In this document: positions 16,618 through 24,982 of the stretch, one piece after another
Layout of the letters: each line of letters starts with the position of its first letter
Numbering within the stretch: position 1 is the first letter of the stretch
NCBI GenBank assembly: GCA_964440095.1
Contig: CAYTPZ010000011.1
Coordinates: 1 to 54,070, forward strand
Length of the DNA: 54,070 nucleotides
Reading direction: 5' to 3'
Source of the DNA: JACNKJ01 sp964440095
GTDB lineage: Bacteria; Krumholzibacteriota; Krumholzibacteriia; JACNKJ01
Notes under the pieces: model-generated
Database searches by the model: none
Seen by the model: the letters and a program-made list of their open reading frames with translations, nothing else
What the model was told of the DNA's origin: nothing
Position numbers and translations under genes: made by a program

Positions 16618-17867
16618 GCTCCGAACATCTCCCTGACCTTGGCGAGGCCCGCCGCGAGGGCGTCCACGTCTTCCCGAGTGTTGTAGAATGCGAAGGACGC
16701 GCGAGTGGTGCCGCTAACACCCATGGCATCCATCACCGGCTGGGCGCAGTGGTGTCCCGCGCGAACGGCAATACCTTCGGCATCGAGAATGGTGGCGATG
16801 TCGTGGGGATGGGCATCGTCCATGAGAAATGAAATGGCTCCCACGCGCTCGGCCTTGGGCGCGACAATTCGCATGCCCGGTTGTGCTCCAAGGATTTCCA
16901 TGGCATAGGCCATGAGTTCAATGCCGTAGGTATGAAGGTATTCCATGCCCACTGCTTCCAGATAGTCGATGGCCGCACCCAGTCCCATCACTTCGCTAAT
17001 GGCCGGTGTGCCCGCTTCGAACTTCCAAGGGAGTGTATTGAAGAAAGTCTCCTCCAGGGTGACGCTGCGAATCATATCGCCGCCACCTTGCCAAGGCGGC
17101 ATCTTCTCTAGCAGCTCCTTGCGGCCATAGAGCACACCGATGCCCGTGGGACCGTAGAGTTTGTGAGCCGAAAAGGCATAGAAGTCGCAATCCAGTTCTC
17201 GCACGTCAACTGGAAGGTGAGGCACAGCCTGGGCGCCGTCCAGGAGCACGGGAATGTTGCGCCTCCTGGCCTCGGCGATGATCTCACGTACGGGCTGTAG
17301 ATTGCCAAGGGCGTTGGATACATGGCCGAGGGTCAGCAGCTTGGTACGCTCATTGAATAGCTCGCCCAGAGAAGAGAGGTCCAGCTCACCCTCATCATTC
17401 ATGCGAATGAAACGGAGCTTGAGCTGCTTTTCGGCGGCCAGCATCTGCCAGGGAACCAAGTTTGAGTGGTGCTCCATTTCCGTGAGAAGTATTTCGTCGC
17501 CCTCGCGCAACCGGGATCGACCAAAACTCTGGGCCACCAGGTTGATGCTCTCGGTGGTGCCGCGAGTGAAGATGATTTCAGCGGTTTCCGAAGCATTGAT
17601 GAATCGCCGCACCTTTTCACGCACATCCTCGAATGCCAGGGTCGCCTGGGCGCTAAGCTCATACACACCCCGGTGGATATTGGCGTAGCCCTCTTCCTGG
17701 AAGCGGCTCATGGCATCGATGACCTGACGCGGTTTTTGGGCGCTGGCCGCACTGTCCAGAAAGACCAAACGCTTCCCACGAACCTGCTGCTTCAGGATGG
17801 GGAAATCCTCGCGCAGGTCTTTGAGACGCTCTGTGTCCAGCTTGGGGCTTTCGCTACGAATACTCAT
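16614..17867 (-). CDS. sufS: Cysteine desulfurase SufS
   Basis: A 417-residue PLP-dependent enzyme that releases sulfur from L-cysteine for Fe-S cluster assembly. Near residue 230 FSAHKLYGPTGIGVLYG contains the PLP lysine. Near residue 368 RAGHHCAQP contains the catalytic persulfide cysteine in the class II (SufS) context. N-terminal YLDSAASAQKP-like sequence (VFLDSAASAQKP) is standard. It sits between sufD and sufU in one operon. Confidence 0.95.
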   Translation of the reverse strand: MSIRSESPKLDTERLKDLREDFPILKQQVRGKRLVFLDSAASAQKPRQVIDAMSRFQEEGYANIHRGVYELSAQATLAFEDVREKVRRFINASETAEIIFTRGTTESINLVAQSFGRSRLREGDEILLTEMEHHSNLVPWQMLAAEKQLKLRFIRMNDEGELDLSSLGELFNERTKLLTLGHVSNALGNLQPVREIIAEARRRNIPVLLDGAQAVPHLPVDVRELDCDFYAFSAHKLYGPTGIGVLYGRKELLEKMPPWQGGGDMIRSVTLEETFFNTLPWKFEAGTPAISEVMGLGAAIDYLEAVGMEYLHTYGIELMAYAMEILGAQPGMRIVAPKAERVGAISFLMDDAHPHDIATILDAEGIAVRAGHHCAQPVMDAMGVSGTTRASFAFYNTREDVDALAAGLAKVREMFGA

Positions 17868-17881
17868 CCCGTCCTCGTCTC

Positions 17882-19177
17882 CTAGTGTGGCAAGCGCTGG
17901 CGCAATTCTTCACTGAGCCGGCTGCGCACGGGTTCCAGGTCCATCTTTTCCAGAATCTCGCGGGCGAAGGCGAATGTGAGCATGGCCCGAGCCTGACTTT
18001 CTCCGATGCCTCGGGATCGCAGAAAGAACACCTGTCTTTCATCGAGCTGTCCCGTCGTGGATCCGTGGCTGCATTTCACGTCGTCGGCGTAGATCTCCAG
18101 CATGGGCAAACTCGTAACCTTGGCGCTGTCCGAAAGCAGAAGATTGCGATTGTTCTGAAGGGCGTCGGTTCTCTGTGCGTCCTGTTCAACGAGGATGAGT
18201 CCTCCGAAAACTGCATCGGCCTTACCGGCGAGAATACCCTTGTACAATTCCTCGGTGCGGCAATCGGGGCTCTGGTGCTCCACGCGAGTTTGATGGTCCA
18301 TGTGCTGCTCGCCGCGGGCTATGTAAAGACCGTTGAGCGTACAAAATGCTTCGGGGTCGGCAAGCTGCACCTGCGTGCCCCTGCGAAGTTTGGCGCTTCC
18401 CAGCGAAACTTCATGGCTCTCGTAATGAGCGTCGCGATTCACGTGAACGCCTGCCCATCCGATGTGGGCGGACGATTCGTTTTCCCGTTGCAAGCGGTAG
18501 TGATCCAGCCGGCTACTGGACTCAAGATAAACCTCGGTGGCCGCCACGCTGAAGTGTGCCTGCTCATCCAGGCTCGCATAGGTTTCGAACACCGAGGCCC
18601 GAGCGCCCTCTTCCAGACATATGATGTTGCGCGGGAAAGTAGCCACGGGATCTTCACCCGTGCTCAGATGCAGCACGTGTACCGGACGATCCAATTCCAT
18701 GTTTCTGGGCACCCGCAGGCAAAGACCGTTCTGCATGAGATAGGTGTTGAGGGCCAGGGGGGCGTGCTCGTCCACTTCCACGAGTCCACCAAGTTTCTGC
18801 GGCAGGATTTCCTCGTGCAGCGAATCCCGAAGCGTACTCAGGTGCAGCGACTCGGGAATCAGTTTCTTGTCTGACAGACCTACATGGAAGTGCCCGTTGA
18901 CGAAGACCAAGAGATGGGCGTCCAGACCCGGAAAGAGGTAGGGAGCAAGGGCATCTTTCTCAATGCTCTCGGGTGCCGATTCCGCGTAGACGTAATCGCC
19001 CCTGAACACATCGCCTGGCTTGAAAAACCGCCAGTGCTCGTCGCGCCTTGTGGGGAAACCAATTTCGCGGAACCATTCAAGCCCTCGGCTGCGCAGTTCA
19101 ACCAACCAGGCAGGATCACTGGACTCGCCAGGGCTCATACTTTCAAGCTGTGCCGGTGAGAATTTATGATTCTCCAT
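17882..19177 (-). CDS. sufD: Fe-S assembly scaffold subunit SufD
   Basis: A 431-residue beta-helix protein of the SufBCD scaffold. The N-terminus has the SufD helix with FPTRRDEHWRFFKP. The C-terminal part has DDVKCSHGSTTGQLDERQVFFLRSRGI in pieces, the conserved SufD core with its Cys-Ser-His. The start is set at the ATG at 19177, which has GGAGAAG six bases before it. A further ATG at 19189 is possible but poorly spaced. Any longer frame would run into sufC. It partners sufC (ATPase) and sufB. Confidence 0.92.
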   Translation of the reverse strand: MENHKFSPAQLESMSPGESSDPAWLVELRSRGLEWFREIGFPTRRDEHWRFFKPGDVFRGDYVYAESAPESIEKDALAPYLFPGLDAHLLVFVNGHFHVGLSDKKLIPESLHLSTLRDSLHEEILPQKLGGLVEVDEHAPLALNTYLMQNGLCLRVPRNMELDRPVHVLHLSTGEDPVATFPRNIICLEEGARASVFETYASLDEQAHFSVAATEVYLESSSRLDHYRLQRENESSAHIGWAGVHVNRDAHYESHEVSLGSAKLRRGTQVQLADPEAFCTLNGLYIARGEQHMDHQTRVEHQSPDCRTEELYKGILAGKADAVFGGLILVEQDAQRTDALQNNRNLLLSDSAKVTSLPMLEIYADDVKCSHGSTTGQLDERQVFFLRSRGIGESQARAMLTFAFAREILEKMDLEPVRSRLSEELRQRLPH

Positions 19178-19199
19178 TGTCTTCTCCATGCCCTCAGCC

Positions 19200-19964
19200 T
19201 CAGGACTTCTGGGCGCTGTCCGCCCGTTCAACGATCCAGCCATAACCGTTCTTCTCAAGCTCCAGGGCCAATTCCTTGCCGCCCGTCTTGATGATGCGCC
19301 CCTCCGAAAGCACATGCACCACGTCGGGCACGATGTAATCCAGCAAGCGCTGATAGTGGGTGATGACGATCTGCGAACGCTCGGGCGAGCGCAGCGTATT
19401 CACTCCTTCGGCCACGATTTTTAATGCGTCGATGTCGAGGCCCGAATCGGTCTCGTCAAGCACGGCGAGCCTCGGTTCGAGCATGGCCATTTGAAAAGCC
19501 TCGTTGCGTTTCTTTTCGCCGCCGGAGAATCCGACATTGAGCGAGCGAATCATGAGCTTCTTGTCCAGGCCGAACTGATCCATCTTGTCCTGGGCCATTT
19601 GCATGAAGTCCATGGCATCCAGTTCCTCCTCACCTCGATGCTTGCGCAGCGCGTTGATGGCGGTTCGCAGGAAGTAGAGGTTGCTCACTCCGGGGATTTC
19701 AACCGGGTACTGGAATGCCAGGAAGATGCCTTCGCGCGCCCGCTCCTCGGGAGGCAAGTCCAGCATGTCTTTCTCGCCGAAGAGCACCTGTCCCTCGGCC
19801 ACCTCGAAAGATTCGTTGCCGGCAAGCACCTGGGCCAGCGTGCTTTTACCCGAGCCATTGGGGCCCATGATGGCGTGCACCTCACCCGGCTTCACCGTGA
19901 GGTTGACGCCGTGAAGAATATCTTTCCCGGCCACACGGGCCTTAAGATTGCGGATTTCCAGCAT
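19200..19964 (-). CDS. sufC: Fe-S assembly ATPase SufC
   Basis: A 254-residue ABC-type ATPase. Walker A is GPNGSGKST (~35-43), the SufC-type signature is FSGGEKKRNEAFQMA, and Walker B is LAVLDETDSGLD. The 'DETDSGLD' form separates SufC from transport ATPases. It drives conformational change in the SufBCD scaffold. The ATG is preceded by AAGGAGAGG. It lies 20 bases after sufB. Confidence 0.96.
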   Translation of the reverse strand: MLEIRNLKARVAGKDILHGVNLTVKPGEVHAIMGPNGSGKSTLAQVLAGNESFEVAEGQVLFGEKDMLDLPPEERAREGIFLAFQYPVEIPGVSNLYFLRTAINALRKHRGEEELDAMDFMQMAQDKMDQFGLDKKLMIRSLNVGFSGGEKKRNEAFQMAMLEPRLAVLDETDSGLDIDALKIVAEGVNTLRSPERSQIVITHYQRLLDYIVPDVVHVLSEGRIIKTGGKELALELEKNGYGWIVERADSAQKS

Positions 19965-19984
19965 TCGCTTCCTCTCCTTCGTCC

Positions 19985-21424
19985 TTAACCGACGCTTCCT
20001 TCAAGACTCACGCCCAGGAGTTTTTGCGCCTCCACGGCGAACTCCATGGGCAATTCCGCGAAGACTTCCTTGCAGAAACCGCCCACGATCATGGTGAGGG
20101 CGTCTTCGTTGTCGATGCCTCGTTGCAGGCAGTAGAAAATCTGATCTTCACCAATTTTGGTGGTGGTGGCTTCGTGTTCCACCTGCGCGCTGGGGTGTCC
20201 CGTTTCGATTACCGGGAAGGTGTGCGCGCTGCAGCGATCGCCTATGAGCAAGGAGTCGCACTGGGTGAAATTGCGTGCGCCCTCGGCCTTGCTGCCCACA
20301 CGCACCAAGCCGCGGTAGGTCTGCTGCCCCTTGCCCGCCGAGATGCCTTTGGAGATGATGGTGCTCTTGGTGTTCTTGCCCAGGTGGATCATCTTCGTGC
20401 CCGTGTCGGCCTGCTGCATGTTATTGGTAAGAGCAACCGAGTAGAACTCGCCGACGGAACCCTCACCCTTCAAAATGCAACTGGGGTATTTCCAGGTGAT
20501 GGCCGAACCCGTTTCAACTTGCGTCCAGGAGATCTTGGAATTCTCGCCGGCGCAGAGACCGCGCTTGGTGACGAAGTTGTAGATTCCACCCACGCCGTTC
20601 TTATCCCCGGGATACCAGTTCTGAACGGTGGAGTACTTGATCTTCGAATCTTTCTGCGCAACCAGTTCCACGATGGCGGCGTGAAGTTGGTTCTCGTCGC
20701 GCATGGGTGCCGTGCAGCCTTCCAGGTAGCTTACCTGCGATCCTTCTTCGGCCACGATGAGCGTGCGCTCGAACTGCCCGGTGTTGGCCTCATTGATTCG
20801 GAAGTAGGTGGACAATTCCATCGGGCATTTCACGCCGGCGGGAATGTGTACGAAGGATCCGTCGGTGAAGACCGCCGAATTCAAGGCTGCAAAGAAGTTG
20901 TCGGTATAGGGCACCACCGAGCCCATGTACTTCTTCACCAGTTCAGGATGATCCTTCACCGCTTCCGAAAAACTGCAGAAGATGATGCCCATTTCTCCGA
21001 GCTTGGCCTTGAAGGTGGTGGCCACCGAAACGCTGTCGAAGACTGCGTCCACTGCGACGCCGGCCAGCACTTTTTGCTCATCCAGAGGTATGCCCAGTTT
21101 GTCGAAGGTCTCGCGCATTTCCGGATCGACCTCGTCCATGCTGTCGAGCTTCTTTTTTGGCGCGGAGAAGTAACTGACGGCCTGATAGTCGATGGGATCG
21201 TAGTCGACCTTGGGCCAGTGCGGCTCTTCCAGGGTGAGCCAATGCCGGTAGGCCTTCAGGCGAAATTCGAGCATCCACTCCGGCTCTTCTTTCTTGGCCG
21301 AGATGTGACGGATAACATCTTCATTGAGGCCGGGGGGAAGGGTGTCCGATTCGATATCCGAAACGAAGCCGTACTTGTATTCCTGTTCGGCAAAATCCTG
21401 GATGACTTTTTCGTCGCTGCTCAT
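19985..21424 (-). CDS. sufB: Fe-S assembly scaffold subunit SufB
   Basis: A 479-residue scaffold protein on which clusters are built. Canonical segments include YKYGFVSDIESD, VYSFSE-like FCSFSEAV, IPAGVKCPMELSTYFRIN, QVSYLEGCTAPMRD and, near the C-terminus, HEATTTKIGEDQIFYCLQRG. These include the conserved cysteines and His of the cluster site. The start is the ATG at 21424, one base after the TGA of the Rrf2 regulator gene; a longer frame would overlap that gene and encodes unrelated sequence. Confidence 0.96.
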   Translation of the reverse strand: MSSDEKVIQDFAEQEYKYGFVSDIESDTLPPGLNEDVIRHISAKKEEPEWMLEFRLKAYRHWLTLEEPHWPKVDYDPIDYQAVSYFSAPKKKLDSMDEVDPEMRETFDKLGIPLDEQKVLAGVAVDAVFDSVSVATTFKAKLGEMGIIFCSFSEAVKDHPELVKKYMGSVVPYTDNFFAALNSAVFTDGSFVHIPAGVKCPMELSTYFRINEANTGQFERTLIVAEEGSQVSYLEGCTAPMRDENQLHAAIVELVAQKDSKIKYSTVQNWYPGDKNGVGGIYNFVTKRGLCAGENSKISWTQVETGSAITWKYPSCILKGEGSVGEFYSVALTNNMQQADTGTKMIHLGKNTKSTIISKGISAGKGQQTYRGLVRVGSKAEGARNFTQCDSLLIGDRCSAHTFPVIETGHPSAQVEHEATTTKIGEDQIFYCLQRGIDNEDALTMIVGGFCKEVFAELPMEFAVEAQKLLGVSLEGSVG

Positions 21425-21425
21425 C

Positions 21426-21890
21426 TCATCGTCCTTCGATTTCGAGGGGAAGATCGGCTTGATCGCCGCGACCGCGCGCCATGTTGAGAAGAAGCGAGTC
21501 GCCCATGTCGGCCAGAGTGACTTCGCGCAGGGCATCGATGACGCGCTGATTGATCCAGTGCCAGCTGCTCGCCGCGCCGCATTGCTCCAGGTGTTCGCAT
21601 TCACCATCCACACAGGCGGTCATCGATACCGGGCCTTCCAGGGCCACCAGGATCTGGGCCAGGTCGATGGCTTCGGGTTCACGGGCCAGGCTGTATCCGC
21701 CCTTGGCTCCACGCTGCGATTCAAGCAAGCCTCCCTTGGCGAGCAGCTTCAACAACTTGCTCACGGTGGGAAGGGGCAAGCCTAGCTCTGCGGAGAGATC
21801 GCGGGCGGTGAGGCAGCCTTGATCTCGTCGGCGGGATAGCTCGGTCATGAGCACGACGCCGTAATCGCTGAGTTTCGATAGCTTTATCAT
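21426..21890 (-). CDS. Rrf2-family SUF operon regulator
   Basis: A 154-residue winged-helix regulator of the Rrf2/IscR family, SUF-associated subgroup. The recognition region is LSAELGLPLPTVSKLLKLL (~30-48), followed by the wing GAKGGYSLAREP. Three clustered cysteines CVDGECEHLEQC (~92-103) are in the position that binds a [2Fe-2S] cluster in IscR, so it probably senses cluster supply. First gene of the operon and likely autoregulatory. The upstream 54 bases are A+T-rich, but I could not fix a promoter or operator with confidence. Confidence 0.9.
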   Translation of the reverse strand: MIKLSKLSDYGVVLMTELSRRRDQGCLTARDLSAELGLPLPTVSKLLKLLAKGGLLESQRGAKGGYSLAREPEAIDLAQILVALEGPVSMTACVDGECEHLEQCGAASSWHWINQRVIDALREVTLADMGDSLLLNMARGRGDQADLPLEIEGR

Positions 21891-21944
21891 CTTAGCTCGC
21901 TTAATTCGTACCAGATCGGTTCTCTATCTTACAGCAGCAAATTA

Positions 21945-22370
21945 GTGGCATCCTGGCATCCTTGCAAGGGTAAAAGGGACTATTTTAGTACTTATTATTT
22001 CTGGAGATGGATTGAGTCGGAAGCTGTGGGGAGGCAAGGATTTGGGGCATTCAATTCCCTCAAGCTCGGCTTTTTGCCGAACTTCCCGGTGAGCGAGCAC
22101 TACGCAACCTTCCATCACCCCGCATGGGGAATGCGCCTGGATCTACACCCCTGCCAGCCGGGAGAGCGTCAACTGGACGGCGGCCCCTGGATCTACCTGA
22201 ACGTGGAAGAAATCCAAACCGTCGTGGCCGACCTGGCCGCGTCGGGCATTGATTGTGATCCCATCCAGGACATTCCCCATATTCCGCGGCATTCTGCTTT
22301 CCGCGATCTGGAAGGAAATGTATGGGGCCTCGAGGGAAATACCTCTTCAGCGGCCAGCGGTAAGCGGTAA
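21945..22370 (+). pseudogene. Truncated VOC (glyoxalase/bleomycin-resistance) domain fragment
   Basis: The downstream two thirds read as a vicinal-oxygen-chelate domain: LKLGFLPNFPVSEHYATFHH, MRLDLHPCQPGERQ, GPWIYLNVEEIQTVVADL and the C-terminal FRDLEGNVWGLEG. The first strand and metal-ligand region that should precede 'FYRDKLGF' is not recognisable. The ~40 residues in its place have no family resemblance and no Shine-Dalgarno. The last codons (SSAASGKR) and the stop come from an AGCGGTA heptamer repeat. This looks like a decayed gene with a lost 5' end. A shortened expressed protein cannot be excluded. Confidence 0.55.
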
Positions 22371-22374
22371 GCAG
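22352..22374. repeat. Short heptamer repeat (GCGGTAA family)
   Basis: The sequence reads as AGCGGCC-AGCGGTA-AGCGGTA-AGC, about three 7-base units. In reverse complement the unit is CCGCTTA/CCGCTGG, a close relative of the CCGCTAA/CCGCCAG array at 53981. It supplies the stop codon of the VOC fragment. Confidence 0.65.
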
Positions 22375-22521
22375 TTTGCGGACCACCACCTTGACTCAGC
22401 TCTCTCGAATTAGCACCTTGTTTGCACCCGGGCCGCGAGGCGGCTGCTGGGGGGCGGGCGGGAGTGATTCACCCGATATTGCGTCCGATCGCCATCGCGA
22501 TCCAGACACGGGAGGATCCCC

Positions 22522-24051
22522 ATGTCCGTCATACTCACCGGTAAGAACATCACCGTCGAAAATCTCGTAGCCGTCGCTCGCCATGGCGAGAAGGTCGAAC
22601 TGCATCCCGAGGCCCGCGAGCGCATCGTGCGCTGCCGCGCTTTCATCGAGCAGCGCATCGAAGCCGGCGAGATCATGTACGGCGTCAATACCGGCATCGG
22701 CGAGTTTTCGGAAATCGTGCTCGATGACGAGCAGGTGAAAAACTTCCAGCGCTATCTCATCTACAACCACGCGGCGGGCATCGGCGAGCCGACCCCCATC
22801 GACCAGGTTCGCGGCGCCATGCTTCTTCGCGCCAACGTGCACGCCCACGGCCACTCCGGCTGCCGCCCCGAAATAACCGAAACTCTCGTGGCCATGCTCA
22901 ACCTCGGCCTCACGCCCCACGTTTGCGACAAGGGATCGGTGGGAGCCTGCGGCGACTTGGCGCCCATGAGCCAGATCGCCCTGTGCATGATGGGCGAGGG
23001 CGAGGTCTTCTACGAGGGTGAGCGCATGAGCACCCGTGAGGGCTTTGAAAAGGCGGGCGTTCCTGTTCCCGGTCTGCTGGCCCGCGATGGCCTGGCCTGC
23101 ATCAATGGCAGCAATGTTATCACCTCCATCGGCATGCTCACGGTCTTCGACACTGAACGCTTCCTTTTGCAGGCGGAGATCGCCGCGGCCATGACCCTCG
23201 AAGCGCTCAAGGCCAACATGAAGCCCTACGACCGGCGTCTTCATCAGCTGCGCGGTTTCCAAGGCGCGGTGACTTCGGCGGAAAACATTCGTCAGGTGGT
23301 CGGCGGCAGCGACCTGCTCAGCGGCAAGGAAAAGGTGAAGGTGCAGGATGCCTACTCCATGCGCTCGACCCCGCAGGTCATCGGTGCCGCGAGGGACCAG
23401 CTGCGCTGGACTCGGGAGCAACTGGAAATCGAGGCGAACGGCGTGGGAGACAATCCCATCTTTCTACCCGAGGACGAAACTGTGCTCACCGGCGCGAATT
23501 TCCAGGGCACACCCATGAGCATGCCCTTGGACAATCTGGGCGGCGCCATCACCATGGTTTGCGTGCTCAGTGAAAGGCGCCTTAATCGCCTGACCAACCC
23601 CGCCCTGAGCGTGGGCCTGCCCGCCTTCCTCACCAAGGGCGCGGGTATGTTCAGCGGACTTATGCTGAGTCAGTACACGGCGGACATGCAGATCGTTGAG
23701 CAGAAGATTCTCTCCACCCCGGCCTACTTCCAAAGCATTCCCGCCGCGGCCGACCAGGAGGATTTCGTGTCCATGGGGATGAACTCCGCCATGAAAACGC
23801 GGAAAATTCTCGACGTGGCCGCCGGTGTCCTCGGCATCGAATTCATGGCCGCCGCGCAGGCTCTGGACTTCCGCGACTACGAACCGGGCGCGGGAACCCA
23901 GGCGGCCAAGAAGGTCATTCGCGAGAAGGTGGAGTTCCTGGACATTGACCGACCTCTCTTCCCCGATCACAATGCCATGAAGGATCTGGTGGATAGCTGG
24001 GCCATCTTGGACGCTGTTCAGGCCCAAGTGGGCGATCTTACTCGCTACTAA
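22522..24051 (+). CDS. hutH: Histidine ammonia-lyase family (MIO enzyme) with Ala-Cys-Gly triad
   Basis: A 509-residue aromatic amino acid lyase, most like histidine ammonia-lyase (histidine to urocanate). Active-site landmarks match HAL: YGVNTGIGEF with the catalytic Tyr, the His in IYNHAAGIGEP, Tyr and Arg in DAYSMR, Phe in GANFQGTP, and Glu in DQEDFVSM (Glu favours HAL over PAL). The residues that cyclise to the MIO electrophile read GACGDL (codons GCC TGC GGC) instead of the usual GASGDL. An S-to-C form of Pseudomonas HAL is reported to remain active, so function is likely. No hutU, hutI or hutG lies nearby. GGGAGG precedes the ATG. The stop is directly followed by the Shine-Dalgarno of lgt. 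Confidence 0.87.
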   Translation: MSVILTGKNITVENLVAVARHGEKVELHPEARERIVRCRAFIEQRIEAGEIMYGVNTGIGEFSEIVLDDEQVKNFQRYLIYNHAAGIGEPTPIDQVRGAMLLRANVHAHGHSGCRPEITETLVAMLNLGLTPHVCDKGSVGACGDLAPMSQIALCMMGEGEVFYEGERMSTREGFEKAGVPVPGLLARDGLACINGSNVITSIGMLTVFDTERFLLQAEIAAAMTLEALKANMKPYDRRLHQLRGFQGAVTSAENIRQVVGGSDLLSGKEKVKVQDAYSMRSTPQVIGAARDQLRWTREQLEIEANGVGDNPIFLPEDETVLTGANFQGTPMSMPLDNLGGAITMVCVLSERRLNRLTNPALSVGLPAFLTKGAGMFSGLMLSQYTADMQIVEQKILSTPAYFQSIPAAADQEDFVSMGMNSAMKTRKILDVAAGVLGIEFMAAAQALDFRDYEPGAGTQAAKKVIREKVEFLDIDRPLFPDHNAMKDLVDSWAILDAVQAQVGDLTRY

Positions 24052-24063
24052 GGAGACGCCGTT

Positions 24064-24891
24064 CTGACGACGCACTGGGTTCACGATCTTGATCCCATCG
24101 CCCTTCATCTGGGCGATCGCTTCGGCTTGCGTTGGTACGGGCTGGCCTATTTAGTCGGTTTCCTGGTGGCTTTTTGGCTGCTGAATCTCTACCACCGCAA
24201 GGGGCGCTCGCCTCTGAATCGGGACGCCAGCGCCGAAGCCATGATGGCACTGGCTCTAGGCGTGCTTGTGGGTGGACGCTTGGGTTGGGTGCTGCTCTAT
24301 AATCTGGGGCCGAGCCTTCGTGATCCGCTGAGCATCATCCAGGTCTGGAAGGGCGGAATGGCCAGTCACGGCGGATTCATCGGCGTGCTCCTGGCCGCTT
24401 GGATCGTAGCGCGCAAGGCCGGGATGCCACTGGCCAGGCTCAGCGATATCCTGGCAACGCTCACCCCGCCGGGCCTTTTGCTGGGCCGCATCGCCAACTT
24501 CGTCAACGGTGAATTGTGGGGGAAGGTCAGCGACGTTTCTTGGGCAGTGATTTTCCCGGCCAGCGCTCCCTACGGTACGGCTCTCTCCCAGATTCCGACG
24601 CGCCATCCATCCCAGCTCTATGAGGCGGGACTCGAAGGCGCCGTGCTGCTTATCTACACCCAGCTCAGATTCTGGAAAAGCGATGTTACCGCCCGCGCCG
24701 GCACGCTCAGCGGCGAGTTTCTGGCCCTTTACGGGCTGCTTCGTGTCTTGGGAGAGTTCTTCCGAGAGCCCGATGCGGGGCTGATCCTCGGTATGAGCCG
24801 GGGTATCTTCTATAGTCTACTACTTGTGCTGGTCGGCATCGTCGTCATGGCTCTGGCGAGGCCGGGAAAACCAAAACCGAGATTACTTTAG
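24064..24891 (+). CDS. lgt: Prolipoprotein diacylglyceryl transferase, apparent CTG start
   Basis: A 275-residue inner-membrane enzyme that transfers diacylglycerol to the lipobox cysteine of prolipoproteins. It has about seven membrane segments. Family blocks are LRWYGLAYLVGF, GGMASHGGFIG, GRIANFVNGELWG (the Lgt signature) and RHPSQLYEAG. The N-terminal block THWVHDLDPIALHLG that Lgt proteins normally carry is present in frame upstream of the first standard start (TTG, 24127). AAGGAG (24050-24055) points at CTG 24064. No ATG, GTG or TTG exists in frame between the stop of hutH and 24127, so initiation at CTG, or a base error, is implied. It works with signal peptidase II at 34037. Confidence 0.85.
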   Translation: MTTHWVHDLDPIALHLGDRFGLRWYGLAYLVGFLVAFWLLNLYHRKGRSPLNRDASAEAMMALALGVLVGGRLGWVLLYNLGPSLRDPLSIIQVWKGGMASHGGFIGVLLAAWIVARKAGMPLARLSDILATLTPPGLLLGRIANFVNGELWGKVSDVSWAVIFPASAPYGTALSQIPTRHPSQLYEAGLEGAVLLIYTQLRFWKSDVTARAGTLSGEFLALYGLLRVLGEFFREPDAGLILGMSRGIFYSLLLVLVGIVVMALARPGKPKPRLL

Positions 24892-24912
24892 CGCCATAAT
24901 TCATCGATACTA

Positions 24913-24941
24913 TTGAATCTTGTCTTGAATCCTGCTACATC
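24913..24941 (+). promoter_or_regulatory. Weak candidate promoter of citrate synthase
   Basis: TTGAAT, 17 bases, TACATC, about 40 bases before the ATG at 24983. The -10 is poor. It is listed because the 91-base gap after lgt is A+T-rich and must carry any separate promoter. Confidence 0.25.
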
Positions 24942-24982
24942 TTTCACGAACCCCAATCCCCCTTATCAAGCGCGAGGATGAT

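Noticed and set aside
20024..21487. A 487-residue plus-strand open frame opposite sufB
   Set aside because: It lies antisense to an unmistakable sufB, with no ribosome site and a low-information His/Gly/Val-rich translation.
21891..21944. Promoter and Rrf2 operator before the SUF operon
   Set aside because: Several A+T-rich hexamers occur, but none has a properly spaced partner or a clear dyad, so no site is reported.
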